From Streptomyces lateritius (lineage in GTDB: Bacteria > Actinomycetota > Actinomycetes > Streptomycetales > Streptomycetaceae), in contig NZ_BMTO01000005.1 in the NCBI RefSeq assembly GCF_014649715.1, forward strand, positions 115,709-179,708: a stretch of DNA of 64,000 bases, read 5' to 3'. Position numbers and translations under genes: made by a program. The notes beneath the pieces are model-generated. The model saw only the letters and a list, made by a program, of their open reading frames with translations. It made no database searches and had not been told where the DNA came from. Shown piece by piece: positions 53,895-62,179 of this stretch (its first letter is position 1; every line of letters begins with the position of its first letter).

Positions 53895-55139
53895 ATGGAA
53901 GTCTCGGGCCTTCTCGTGGCCGGCGTGATCGTCGCGCTCATCGCCGTATTCACCGTAGTGCGGGCTGTACGCATCGTCCCTCAGGCGCGCGCTCGCAACG
54001 TCGAACGCCTGGGCCGCTACCGGCGCACGCTGCGGCCAGGCCTCAACCTCGTCATCCCCTATATCGACCGGGTCTATCCGGTGATCGACCTGAGGGAACA
54101 GGTCGTCTCGTTCAAGCCGCAACCGGTGATCACCGAGGACAACCTGGTCGTCGAGATCGACACCGTCCTGTACTTCCAGGTCACGGACCCACGAGCGGCC
54201 GCCTATGAGATCGCGGACTTCCTGCAGGGCGTCGAACAGCTCACCGTCACCACCCTGCGCAACGTCGTGGGTTCCATGGACCTGGAGAAGACGCTCACCT
54301 CGCGCGACACGATCAACAACCAGCTCCGCGGCGTGCTGGACGAGGCAACCGGCAAGTGGGGTCTGAGAGTCAACCGGGTGGAGATCAAGGCCATCGACCC
54401 GCCGCAGTCCATCAAGGACGCGATGGAGAAGCAGATGCGCGCCGAGCGGGACAAGCGGGCCGCGATTCTCGGGGCCGAGGGGCAACGGCAGTCGCAGATC
54501 CTCACCGCCGAAGGCGACAAGCAGTCCGCTGTCCTCCGGGCGGAGGGCAACCGCACCGCGGAGATCCTCAAGGCGGAGGGGCAGTCGCGGGCCATCGACG
54601 AGGTGTTCCAGGCCGTGCACCGCAACGACCCCGACCCCAAGCTGCTCGCCTACCAGTACATGCAGATGCTGCCTCAGCTCGCGCAAGGCGGTGGCAGCAC
54701 CTTCTGGGTGATCCCCAGCGAGGTCACCTCCGCTCTTCAGGGGGTGTCCCGCGCCTTCAGCGAGGTGCTGCCCCAGTCACCTGCCACGCGTGAGACCTCC
54801 TCGGAGGACAGGGCGGCCGCCCAGGCCGCCGACGACGCGGCGCGGGCCGCTGAAGCCGCGGCGGAGGCCCTCGCCGACGCGGCCGAGGCCGACACGGGCG
54901 CCCGTCCCCCCGCGGGGAAGGCCGTCGGGAGGCGCGGGACAGGGAGTAGCGCCGTCGGCCGCGCTGTCCGGACTGGTGCCGAGCACCGGCGGGAGGTCGT
55001 GCGCAGCCTGGTGGCCGGGGTCACCGACGCCTGTGACGGCCACGTGAGAGACGACGCCACCGGCGGTGCCTGGACCTGGCACGGTGGCCTTGACCGAAAT
55101 CCTGACCGCTTTGCCCATTTATGTCGTTTTTATGGGTAG
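53895..55139 (+). CDS. SPFH/stomatin-like (band 7) protein
   Basis: 414 residues. A single N-terminal membrane segment (about 5-25), then the SPFH domain (VRIVPQARARNVERLGRYRRTLRPGLNLVIPYIDRV, EQVVSFKPQPVITEDNLVVEIDTVLYFQV). A coiled-coil region follows (MEKQMRAERDKRAAILGAEGQRQSQILTAEG) and then an Ala-rich, partly acidic part (about 300-345). The last about 70 residues form a basic, apparently family-unlike tail whose codon bias weakens near the stop codon; a shorter functional end is possible. It probably oligomerises with the NfeD partner to organise a membrane microdomain. Confidence 0.92.
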   Translation: MEVSGLLVAGVIVALIAVFTVVRAVRIVPQARARNVERLGRYRRTLRPGLNLVIPYIDRVYPVIDLREQVVSFKPQPVITEDNLVVEIDTVLYFQVTDPRAAAYEIADFLQGVEQLTVTTLRNVVGSMDLEKTLTSRDTINNQLRGVLDEATGKWGLRVNRVEIKAIDPPQSIKDAMEKQMRAERDKRAAILGAEGQRQSQILTAEGDKQSAVLRAEGNRTAEILKAEGQSRAIDEVFQAVHRNDPDPKLLAYQYMQMLPQLAQGGGSTFWVIPSEVTSALQGVSRAFSEVLPQSPATRETSSEDRAAAQAADDAARAAEAAAEALADAAEADTGARPPAGKAVGRRGTGSSAVGRAVRTGAEHRREVVRSLVAGVTDACDGHVRDDATGGAWTWHGGLDRNPDRFAHLCRFYG

Positions 55140-55173
55140 GCGGTCGGGTGAACATCTCTTCTTGGAGGTCATC

Positions 55174-55650
55174 ATGGCGTCAACCCATCGCGCACCCATC
55201 GAAGAGCACCCCGACCTGATGGAACTGCGCGCCCGGCACGACCGTGCCGCCGCCACCCCACGAGCCCAGATGATCGAGGCCCTCGCCGTCCTCACCGGGC
55301 TCTACCTCGCAGCGTCCCCCTGGATAGTCGGCTTCAGCGGCTTCACCACCCTCGCCGTCACCAACCTCATCGCCGGCATCGCCTACACCCTGCTCCTCGG
55401 GGGCCTCGGCAACTCCTACGAACGCACCCACTCCATGGCCTGGGCCGCAGCCGCCATCGGTATCTGGACCTGCGTCGCCCCATGGGTCGTCGCCGGCGAC
55501 GTCGCCCGCACCCGCTCCATCACCAGCAACCTCATCATCGGCGTCATCGCCACCCTCCTCGCCCTCGCCGCCGCTTCCGCGGCCCGCGACCGCACCGGCA
55601 ACCGCCGCGGCCCCGGCGCACGAGAGGGCTCCATGGCCGGAGACCGCTGA
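55174..55650 (+). CDS. SPW repeat-containing membrane protein
   Basis: 158 residues from ATG 55174, six bases after TTGGAGG. Two SPW repeats are seen: LYLAASPWIVGFSGFTTLAVTNLIAGIAYTLL and IGIWTCVAPWVVAGDVARTRSITSNLIIGVIATLLALAAA, the second with AP for SP. Four hydrophobic segments are predicted. The N-terminus is polar (HRAPIEEHPDLMELRARHDRAAATPRAQMIEALAVL). The family is common in actinobacteria and of unknown function. It lies 34 bases after the SPFH gene. Confidence 0.9.
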   Translation: MASTHRAPIEEHPDLMELRARHDRAAATPRAQMIEALAVLTGLYLAASPWIVGFSGFTTLAVTNLIAGIAYTLLLGGLGNSYERTHSMAWAAAAIGIWTCVAPWVVAGDVARTRSITSNLIIGVIATLLALAAASAARDRTGNRRGPGAREGSMAGDR

Positions 55651-55717
55651 GACCGGCGCTCTTCCCTAGGCCCTGAGGAGGTCTCGGCGGAGGTCATCCG
55701 AACCGACGCGCCGCCCT

Positions 55718-55760
55718 GCGGCTCGGGGTGGGACCGTGAAACACCGGCGCCCCGAGCCGC
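55718..55760. terminator. Bidirectional hairpin terminator
   Basis: GCGGCTCGGGG (55718-55728) pairs perfectly with CCCCGAGCCGC (55750-55760) around a 21-base loop, between the convergent SPW gene and S9 peptidase gene. Confidence 0.65.
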
Positions 55761-55835
55761 GGGGCGCTCACGGGTTCCCTGGGGGAGCGGGCCGGTGAGG
55801 TGACCCCCGAGGGGCTACGCGGGTGGGGCCGGTGT

Positions 55836-57896
55836 TCACGGGGCGAGCCATCGCTGGAGCCAGTCGGCGGCGGTGCGCCGGAAGAGCCGTCGGCTCTCGG
55901 CGCGCCGGAAGTCGTGGCCCTCCTCGTGGAGCAGGAGCAGGTCGGCTTCCAGGCCCCGTTCGCGCGCCGCGTGGACGATCTGTTCGGATTCGCGCGGAGG
56001 GACGTTGGTGTCGTGTTCGCCGTGGACCGCGAGCAGGGGCACGCGCAGTGCGTCGATGCGGCTCATCGGAGACAGTGCGTGCAGCAGGGCCCTGTCGCGC
56101 TCGGGGTGGCCGTACTTGTGCGCCGCGGATTCCGCCAGCCACGGTTCGGTGCCGGCGAAGAAGGTGGCGAAGTCCGACATGCCGCAGACGGTGACGCCCG
56201 TACGGAACAGGTCGGGGTGCCAGACGAGAGCGGCCAGGGTGAGGTAACCCCCGTAGGAATGGCCCATGACGGCAAGGCGGCGGGGGTCGGCGAGTCCGGC
56301 CTCGATCACGTGCGCCGCGCAGTCGGCCACGTCCTCGATCGCCGCGAAGCGTCCTTCTCCGAGGTCGGCGTCGCGGAAGGAACGGCCCCAGCCGGCCGAG
56401 CCCCGGACGTCCGGTGCGAAGACGTCGAGGCCCCGGCCGAGCAGTTCGTGGTAGAGCGGGGCGAAGACCGGGCGCTCCTGTTCCTCCGGGCCGCCGTGCA
56501 GGTGGAGCACGCACGGCGCCGGTTCACCGGGGCCGCGCCCGGGCGCCCGGTGGTACCAGCCGCCCAGGAGCAGACCGTCACGGGCCGTCGGGCGCAATGC
56601 CACCGGCCGTACGGGGGGAGGCCCCGGCGGAACGGTCTCGGCGTCCCGCGCCGACCACGGCGTGCGCGCCGGGGCGGTGGTACCCGGCACGTGCCACACC
56701 CCGGGCCTGCGCTGCGAGCCCGAGAGGGCGACCAGCATGCCGTACGACCCGGCCGGCGTGACTCGGGTGACCACTTCGTGCTCCAGCTCCACGGCCCGGG
56801 GCGCGGGCAGCGCCGTCCCGGTGCCGGTTCCGGCGGCGGCCCCGGCCAGCGGCAGCGTCTCGAGTTCGCTGGTGCCCCGGACGTTCCACGCCAGCGCGGC
56901 GCGTCGGCCGTTCTCCACGAAGGCGAGCAACTCCAGATCACAACCGTGGCGTTCGGCGACCACCCGGAGGTCCGTCCGTCCTCCCTCCTCGTCCAGATGC
57001 AGGGCGAGCAGCGCCGCGAACTCGCGCTCGTGGTCGCTGCGCAGCCACACAGCCCGGGCGTCCGCGGAGAAGCGGCCGATCCACGGGTCACCGTCCGCGA
57101 CAGGCAGCGTACAGACGGGGGTCCGGTCGGACACGCGGACCACCACCGCCTCACGCCGCCCGCGCGGCCCGCGGCGTATCAGGGCCAGGCTTCCGTCCTG
57201 GCTGACGTCGCACACCCGCAACGTCGCCGCCTCGGCTTCGTCGGCCAGCAGGGTGGGCGCGGTGGTTCCCGCCGGATCGAGGAGATAGGCCGTGAGGCGG
57301 TCGCGGGCCGGAGCGCCGCCGTCCTCGGTGCCGTGCACGCCGGCGCCGAGGAGGGTGGCGTGCCCGTCGCGCTCCGTCCAGCCCGCGGGGCGCTCGGCCA
57401 GGGCGCGCAGATCGGGCAGGTCGCCGACGGGTTCCGCGATCGTGACCGCCAGCGCCGAGCCATCCCCGGTCCAGCAGCCCAGATACGCGGAGGATCCCGG
57501 ATCCTGACCGGCCAGGATCCTGCGGTCCGAGCCGTCTGGGCGGACGCAGAGCACCCGGGTGTGGCCGCTGCCGCCCGGCGCGACGGTGTAGGCGATCCAT
57601 CGGCCGTCCGGCGACCAGGACACCTCGGTGACGTGGTCCGGGCCGGCGTCGAGCAGACGGGCCTCCTCGCCACCCACGGGTCCCGCCCAGAGCTGCGGCA
57701 CGCCTCCGCGGTCGCAGATGAAGGCCACGCGCTCACCACCCGGGTCCACCGTCGGGTACCAGCACGCGTGCGCAACCAGCCCCGTGGAGGCGTCCTGAGA
57801 AGCGGCAGCGGCGACCAGCGGCTGCGTCGAGGGAGCCGACGACGGAGCCGCGGACGGGCTCTCCGCGGTCAGTCGATGCCGTGCGTCTGCAGCCAT
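55836..57896 (-). CDS. Prolyl oligopeptidase family (S9) serine peptidase
   Basis: 686 residues from ATG 57896. The N-terminal beta-propeller (about 30-410) shows WSPDGRWIAY and RFSADARAVWLRSD units. The C-terminal alpha/beta-hydrolase domain carries the nucleophile in VMGHSYGGYLTLAAL (Ser about 545), the aspartate in HGEHDTNVPPRESEQ (about 628) and the histidine in LHEEGHDFRR (about 662). It belongs to the S9C acylaminoacyl-peptidase-like group. The start lies 28 bases inside the upstream amidotransferase gene, so the two are translationally coupled. No signal peptide is visible, so it acts in the cytoplasm; an acylated peptide made by the operon is a plausible substrate. Confidence 0.9.
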   Translation of the reverse strand: MAADARHRLTAESPSAAPSSAPSTQPLVAAAASQDASTGLVAHACWYPTVDPGGERVAFICDRGGVPQLWAGPVGGEEARLLDAGPDHVTEVSWSPDGRWIAYTVAPGGSGHTRVLCVRPDGSDRRILAGQDPGSSAYLGCWTGDGSALAVTIAEPVGDLPDLRALAERPAGWTERDGHATLLGAGVHGTEDGGAPARDRLTAYLLDPAGTTAPTLLADEAEAATLRVCDVSQDGSLALIRRGPRGRREAVVVRVSDRTPVCTLPVADGDPWIGRFSADARAVWLRSDHEREFAALLALHLDEEGGRTDLRVVAERHGCDLELLAFVENGRRAALAWNVRGTSELETLPLAGAAAGTGTGTALPAPRAVELEHEVVTRVTPAGSYGMLVALSGSQRRPGVWHVPGTTAPARTPWSARDAETVPPGPPPVRPVALRPTARDGLLLGGWYHRAPGRGPGEPAPCVLHLHGGPEEQERPVFAPLYHELLGRGLDVFAPDVRGSAGWGRSFRDADLGEGRFAAIEDVADCAAHVIEAGLADPRRLAVMGHSYGGYLTLAALVWHPDLFRTGVTVCGMSDFATFFAGTEPWLAESAAHKYGHPERDRALLHALSPMSRIDALRVPLLAVHGEHDTNVPPRESEQIVHAARERGLEADLLLLHEEGHDFRRAESRRLFRRTAADWLQRWLAP

Positions 57897-59653
57897 ATCT
57901 CCAGCAACGCTACCTGCCACAGGGCGTTCGCCCCTCGGTTCGTGCGGTGGTCGTCCGGGGCCTTCAGGAGCGAGGCCAGGTACTCGTCGCGGAAGAGCCC
58001 GCGTCGGCGCGCGGCGGGAGCGGAGAGCGCGTCCCGCACCCGCTCCAGGACCGGGGCTGCCATGTGGCGGATCGCCGGAACCGGGAAGTAGCCCTTCGGC
58101 CGATCCACGATGTCCGGCGGCAGCACCGTGCGACCGGCGTCCTTCAGCACACCCTTGCCGCCCTGGGCGAGCTTCAGACCGGGCGGGCAGGCCGCCGCCA
58201 GTTCGACCAGTTCGTGGTCGAGGAACGGCACCCGGGCCTCCAGGCCCCAGTCCATCGTCATGTTGTCGACCCGCTTGACCGGGTCGTCGACCAGCATGAC
58301 GTGGGTCTCCGTGCGCAGCGCGGCGTCCAGCGCCGTCTCGGCGCCGGGGGCGGCCATGTGCGTACGGACGTACTCCCGGGACGGGTCGCCGTCGGGCAGC
58401 ATGTGCGGCTGAAGGATCTTCGTCAGCTCGGCGTGGGGCCGGTCGAAGTAGACCTGGGCGTACCGCTCGGGCTCCTCCTCGCGTGCGACCTCGGCCAGCG
58501 CCGGGTACCAGTGGTAGCCGGCGAACACCTCGTCGGCTCCCTGGCCGCTCTGTACGACGCTGACCTCCTTGGAGACCAGCTCCGACAGGAGGTGGAAGGC
58601 GACGACATCGTGGCTCGTCATCGGTTCGCTCATGGCGGCCACCGCACCGTCGAGGGCGGTGGACACCCGGTCCGAGGGCACCATCAACTGGTGATGGTCG
58701 GTCCCGAAGTGCCGTGCGACCCGGTCGGAGTAGAAGAACTCGTCCCCGTCCTCGTCGGCTTCCGACTCGAACCCCACGCTGAACGTGGCCAGATCCTTCT
58801 GCCCTTCCTCGGTGAGCAGGGCGACGATCAGGCTGGAGTCCAGGCCGCCGGAGAGCAGTACGCCGACCGGCACGTCGGCCACCATCCGGCGGCGGACGGC
58901 GGTGCGCAGCGCCTGGAGGACAGCATCCCGCCAGTCCTCGGGGCCCATGCCGGCGAATTCGCTTCGGCGCGTGTAGGAGGGCTGCCAGTACGGGTGGTCG
59001 TGCCGGGTGCCGTCCGGTTCCACGACACGGACGGTGGCGGGCGGGAGTTTGCGCACGCCGGCGAGCACGGTGCGCGGCGCGGGGACCGTCGACTGCCAGC
59101 TCATGTAGTGGTGCACGGCGACCGGGTCGAGGGAGGTGTCCACCCCGCCGCCCGCGAGGAGGGCCGGGAGAGTCGAGGCGAACCGCAGCCGCCCGGGCTG
59201 TTCCGCCAGGTAGAGGGGCTTGATGCCCAGCCGGTCACGGGCGAGCACGACCCTGCCCGTGTCGTGCTCCGCCACCGCCACCGCGAACATGCCCACGAAG
59301 TGCTGGACGAAGTCGGTGCCCCATTCGCGGTACGCCTTGAGCACCACCTCGGTGTCCGACGTCGTGACGAAGCGGTGCCCCAGCCGCCGCAACTCCTCAC
59401 GCAGCTGCTCGTAGTTGTAGACGCAGCCGTTGAAGACGCAGGTGAGGCCCGCTTCGGCATCGGTCATCGGCTGGGCCGCACGCTCCGAAAGATCGATGAT
59501 CTTCAGCCGTCGGTGCCCGAGGGCGACGGCGCCCTGGGACCAGACGCCCCGGCCGTCGGGGCCCCGTGCCGCGAGGCGGTCGGTCATTCGTTCCACGGCG
59601 GCCACATCGGGCCGTCCGCCGTCGAAGCGGATCTCTCCGCTCAGGCCGCACAC
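57869..59653 (-). CDS. Asparagine synthetase-like amidotransferase, NAGGN type
   Basis: 594 residues from GTG 59653, required because Cys2 is the amidotransferase nucleophile (CGLSGEIRFDGG); GGGAGGTCC precedes it. The N-terminal glutamine amidotransferase domain (1-210) includes RGPDGRGVWSQGAVALGHRRLKIIDLS and FNGCVYNYEQL. The synthetase domain has the pyrophosphate loop SGGLDSS (about 265), and further TFSVGFESEADEDGDEFFYSD and YFPVPAIRHMAAPVLERVRDAL. The pattern is close to the amidotransferase of N-acetylglutaminylglutamine amide synthesis rather than to ordinary AsnB. It overlaps the S9 peptidase gene by 28 bases and follows a carboxylate-amine ligase gene by 177 bases. Confidence 0.88.
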   Translation of the reverse strand: MCGLSGEIRFDGGRPDVAAVERMTDRLAARGPDGRGVWSQGAVALGHRRLKIIDLSERAAQPMTDAEAGLTCVFNGCVYNYEQLREELRRLGHRFVTTSDTEVVLKAYREWGTDFVQHFVGMFAVAVAEHDTGRVVLARDRLGIKPLYLAEQPGRLRFASTLPALLAGGGVDTSLDPVAVHHYMSWQSTVPAPRTVLAGVRKLPPATVRVVEPDGTRHDHPYWQPSYTRRSEFAGMGPEDWRDAVLQALRTAVRRRMVADVPVGVLLSGGLDSSLIVALLTEEGQKDLATFSVGFESEADEDGDEFFYSDRVARHFGTDHHQLMVPSDRVSTALDGAVAAMSEPMTSHDVVAFHLLSELVSKEVSVVQSGQGADEVFAGYHWYPALAEVAREEEPERYAQVYFDRPHAELTKILQPHMLPDGDPSREYVRTHMAAPGAETALDAALRTETHVMLVDDPVKRVDNMTMDWGLEARVPFLDHELVELAAACPPGLKLAQGGKGVLKDAGRTVLPPDIVDRPKGYFPVPAIRHMAAPVLERVRDALSAPAARRRGLFRDEYLASLLKAPDDHRTNRGANALWQVALLEIWLQTHGID

Positions 59654-59718
59654 GTCGGACCTCCCGGTGAGAGGACGACTCGCACAGGGCAGGGGAAGAA
59701 GACACCGCGTTTTCGCAT
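59641..59718 (-). CDS. Possible 25-residue leader peptide overlapping the amidotransferase start
   Basis: ATG 59718 is preceded by GAGGAG with a nine-base spacing, the best ribosome site near here. It encodes MRKRGVFFPCPVRVVL... with stop TGA ending at 59641, 13 bases inside the amidotransferase gene in another frame. It would make translation of the downstream gene coupled. It may be a leader or a small peptide with two cysteines; no homologue is known to me. Confidence 0.35.
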   Translation of the reverse strand: MRKRGVFFPCPVRVVLSPGGPTCAA

Positions 59719-59830
59719 GTTCCGTTACTCCTCGATAGGCGTTGGTGTTCGACGTGGTTCGTTCTCGTGAGGTCCTCGGTGTCACCCGGACGGGGGCGGC
59801 TCCGCGGCGTCCGCGGTCCGGCAGGGCGTC

Positions 59831-61012
59831 TCAGGAGGCACTCGCCGCCGGCCGCCCGTCCCACCGGCCGGGGAGGCGGGTGATGCGGCTGCGGGTCCGG
59901 TCGCCGCGGACGGGCCGCAGGCCGTCGCCCCGGGTCTCGGCGAGGATGTCGTCCACCGCCGCGAGCAGGTCCTCCTTCGCCGCCTTCCTGCGCAGGCGGT
60001 GGGCGGCGCTGCCCTGGGCCAGGGCTTCCTCCGTCAAGGAACGCACCGTCTCCCAGTCCCCGTACTCCTCCAGCGTCGGACGCAGCCGCCGGAGCATGCC
60101 GCGTACGACCGTGGGGGCGGGCGCCGGGAGCCGGGTGGACGGATCGATCAGGTCGGCCTCCAGGCCCGATCGAGCCGCTCGCCAGGTGGCCGCGCGCAGC
60201 CATTCGTGCCGGCCGTCGCACCCGGCGTTCCCGGTGGTCCGGGCTTCCCTGCAGGCATCGACCACGAGCGCCCGGAAGAGAGCGGCGATCAGCACCACCG
60301 TCTCGACGCGCGGGCACGCGTCGCAGATGCGCAGCTCGAGGGTCTGCAGGTGCGCCGACGGGCGGACGTCGTAATAGATCATGCCGGCGTCGCTGATGAC
60401 GCCCGAGCGGACCAGTTCGTCCACCGCCCGGTCGTACTCCTCGGCGCCGCCGAAGCATCCGGGCGCGCCGGAGGTGGGCCAGCGCTGCCAGACCATGGTG
60501 CGCCAGCTCGCGTAGCCGGTGTCGGCGCCGAGCCAGAAGGGAGAACTGGCCGACAACGCGAGGAGCGGCGGCAACCACGGGTTGACAGCGCACATCGCCC
60601 GCACCGCGGTGTCCCGGTCCGGCACGTCGACGTGCACCTGCGCACCGCAGATCAGCTGCTCGTCGGCGAGTCGTCGGTACTCGCCCGTCATGTGCAGGTA
60701 GCGGTCGTCGTCGGTCGGCGGTACGGTGCCGAGCCGTGTCAGCGGTGCGGTGCCGACGGCCGCGACCCCCAGGCCCTGGGAGGAGGCGGCCCTGTCGAGC
60801 CGTCCGCGCGACGCGGACAGGTCCGCGTAGAGACCCTCCAAGGACTCGTGCACCCCGCTGTTCGACTCGACGACCGACTGCGGCAGCTCGCGCGCGTACG
60901 CGTCCGCGTGCCGTGCCAGCTTGCCGAGTACGGCGTCGGCCCGCGGAACGAGTTCCCCGCTCTCGACGTCGATCACGTGGAACTCTTCCTCGACCCCGAT
61001 CCGGACGGTCAC
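59831..61012 (-). CDS. Carboxylate-amine ligase, glutamate-cysteine ligase type 2 (YbdK) family
   Basis: 393 residues. GCS2 features are TVRIGVEEEFHVIDVESGELVPRAD at the N-terminus, LPQSVVESNSGVHESLEGL, and QLICGAQVHVDVPDRDTAVRAM with metal and substrate residues. The catalytic core ends near residue 360. These enzymes join an amino acid amine to a glutamate-like carboxylate using ATP. In this operon it precedes the amidotransferase and S9 peptidase, so a dipeptide-like product that is then amidated is a reasonable guess; the true amine is unknown. A basic, low-complexity tail (residues 365-393) is present. Confidence 0.9.
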   Translation of the reverse strand: MTVRIGVEEEFHVIDVESGELVPRADAVLGKLARHADAYARELPQSVVESNSGVHESLEGLYADLSASRGRLDRAASSQGLGVAAVGTAPLTRLGTVPPTDDDRYLHMTGEYRRLADEQLICGAQVHVDVPDRDTAVRAMCAVNPWLPPLLALSASSPFWLGADTGYASWRTMVWQRWPTSGAPGCFGGAEEYDRAVDELVRSGVISDAGMIYYDVRPSAHLQTLELRICDACPRVETVVLIAALFRALVVDACREARTTGNAGCDGRHEWLRAATWRAARSGLEADLIDPSTRLPAPAPTVVRGMLRRLRPTLEEYGDWETVRSLTEEALAQGSAAHRLRRKAAKEDLLAAVDDILAETRGDGLRPVRGDRTRSRITRLPGRWDGRPAASAS

Positions 61013-61359
61013 GGCGACTCCCTACGGCCGAAGAGACATGGTCTCCGAACGGCCCCGCCATGATCGAAGCCGCCGGTGTGCCCGTACGGGTGCCCGGCCG
61101 CGCCGAACGTATGCGCTGCTGCTCATGTGAGTCGCCCTCCGCGCGGCGGAGCGGTTCTCGGCGCCGGTACCGGCGCAGGGGACGGCGTCGGCCGACGGCC
61201 TCCGGGGCTCGTGTCAGCGCTCGCGGGGGCCGGCCGACGTGCCGGTTACCCCTCACCTCATGGGGCAGCCCTCTGTAGGGGACGGTGCGATGTCGGCGGA
61301 ATCCCTACCGTGGAAGGGCCTGATCATGAAGGACCCCATGACCGAGCCGACACCTTCCC
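61013..61359. other. Intergenic region upstream of the ligase operon
   Basis: About 350 bases between the divergent ligase and DUF2071 genes. No gene or strong palindrome is seen. On the minus strand GGCT, 15 bases, GGGTAA (around 61245-61270) loosely resembles a SigB-type promoter, but it is 230 bases from the ligase gene and low in information. Confidence 0.35.
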
Positions 61360-62103
61360 ATGCGGAAGGCGAGCGCGGCATTGACCAGAGCTGAGACCGC
61401 GACGGAGATGGCCGCGCATCGGGTGCGCCTGCCGGTGCTGCGGTGCTCCTGGGTGACCCAGTGCTTCCTCCACTGGCCGTACCCGCCCGAGGCGGTACGG
61501 CGACTCCTGCCCCAGGACGTGGAAGTGGACGAGTACGCGGGGTCGGCGTGGGTCGGCCTCACCCCGTTCGTGATGACGGATCTGCGCCCGCATCCCCTCC
61601 CGGCCCTGCCCGGGCTGCCCCGCTTTCCGGAGACCAACCTACGGACGTACGTACGCCGTCCCGGTGGCCGACGCGGGCTGTGGTTCTTCTCGCTGGACGT
61701 CACCAACCCGCTGATGCTGGGGGCCCAGGCGGTCGGAGCTCCGTACCGGCTCGCCCGCCTGCACGTGACGTTCGCGGGTGACCGCGTGGAGTACACCGGC
61801 AGGCGGCGTCTCGCCGACGCTTCCTACCGACTGGTCGTCCGGTGCGGGGAGCGCCGCACCCGGCCGACGGAGCTCGACATCTGGCTGACCTCCCGTTGGC
61901 GGGCCTACACCCGGCGTCTGGGTACGCTCTGGGAGGTCCCCGTCGAACACGAGCCGTGGCCCCTCGCCGGAGCCACCGTCGAGTCGCTGGCGGAGAACCT
62001 GCGGGGCGCCGCAGGACTACCGCCGTGCGACGAGGAGCCGCTGGCCCACTACTCGCCGGGCGTACGTGGTGTACGGCTCGGCTGCGCCCGCCCCGCCGGG
62101 TGA
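61360..62103 (+). CDS. DUF2071 (YqjF) family protein
   Basis: 247 residues from ATG 61360; ATG 61408 (MAAHRVRLPVLRCSWVTQCFLHW) is nearer to the usual family start. Family features are FLHWPYPPEAVRRLLPQDVEVDEYAGSAWVGLTPFVMTDLRPH and FPETNLRTYVRRPGGRRGLWFFSLDVTNPLMLGAQA. The protein is cytoplasmic with an acetoacetate-decarboxylase-like beta fold as known for the family; function is unknown. It is followed by a perfect 14-bp hairpin and is convergent with the mutase gene. Confidence 0.88.
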   Translation: MRKASAALTRAETATEMAAHRVRLPVLRCSWVTQCFLHWPYPPEAVRRLLPQDVEVDEYAGSAWVGLTPFVMTDLRPHPLPALPGLPRFPETNLRTYVRRPGGRRGLWFFSLDVTNPLMLGAQAVGAPYRLARLHVTFAGDRVEYTGRRRLADASYRLVVRCGERRTRPTELDIWLTSRWRAYTRRLGTLWEVPVEHEPWPLAGATVESLAENLRGAAGLPPCDEEPLAHYSPGVRGVRLGCARPAG

Positions 62104-62119
62104 GCATGGAGCGGACGGT

Positions 62120-62152
62120 GCCGCGCCCCGCTCGCCGAGAGCGGGGCGCGGC
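62120..62152. terminator. Strong bidirectional hairpin terminator
   Basis: GCCGCGCCCCGCTC (62120-62133) pairs perfectly with GAGCGGGGCGCGGC (62139-62152) around a five-base loop, followed by CTTGTCT, between the convergent DUF2071 and mutase genes. Confidence 0.88.
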
Positions 62153-62179
62153 CTTGTCTCGACCGGGCGCGCGGGCCGG

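Noticed and set aside
55116..55139. GGGTAG as a SigB-type -10 before the SPW gene
   Set aside because: No GTTTAA-like or GNNT element lies at the right distance upstream, and the site is still within the SPFH reading frame.
55800..58091. 763-codon plus-strand frame across the S9 peptidase
   Set aside because: Antisense shadow: catalytic triad and propeller repeats lie on the minus strand.
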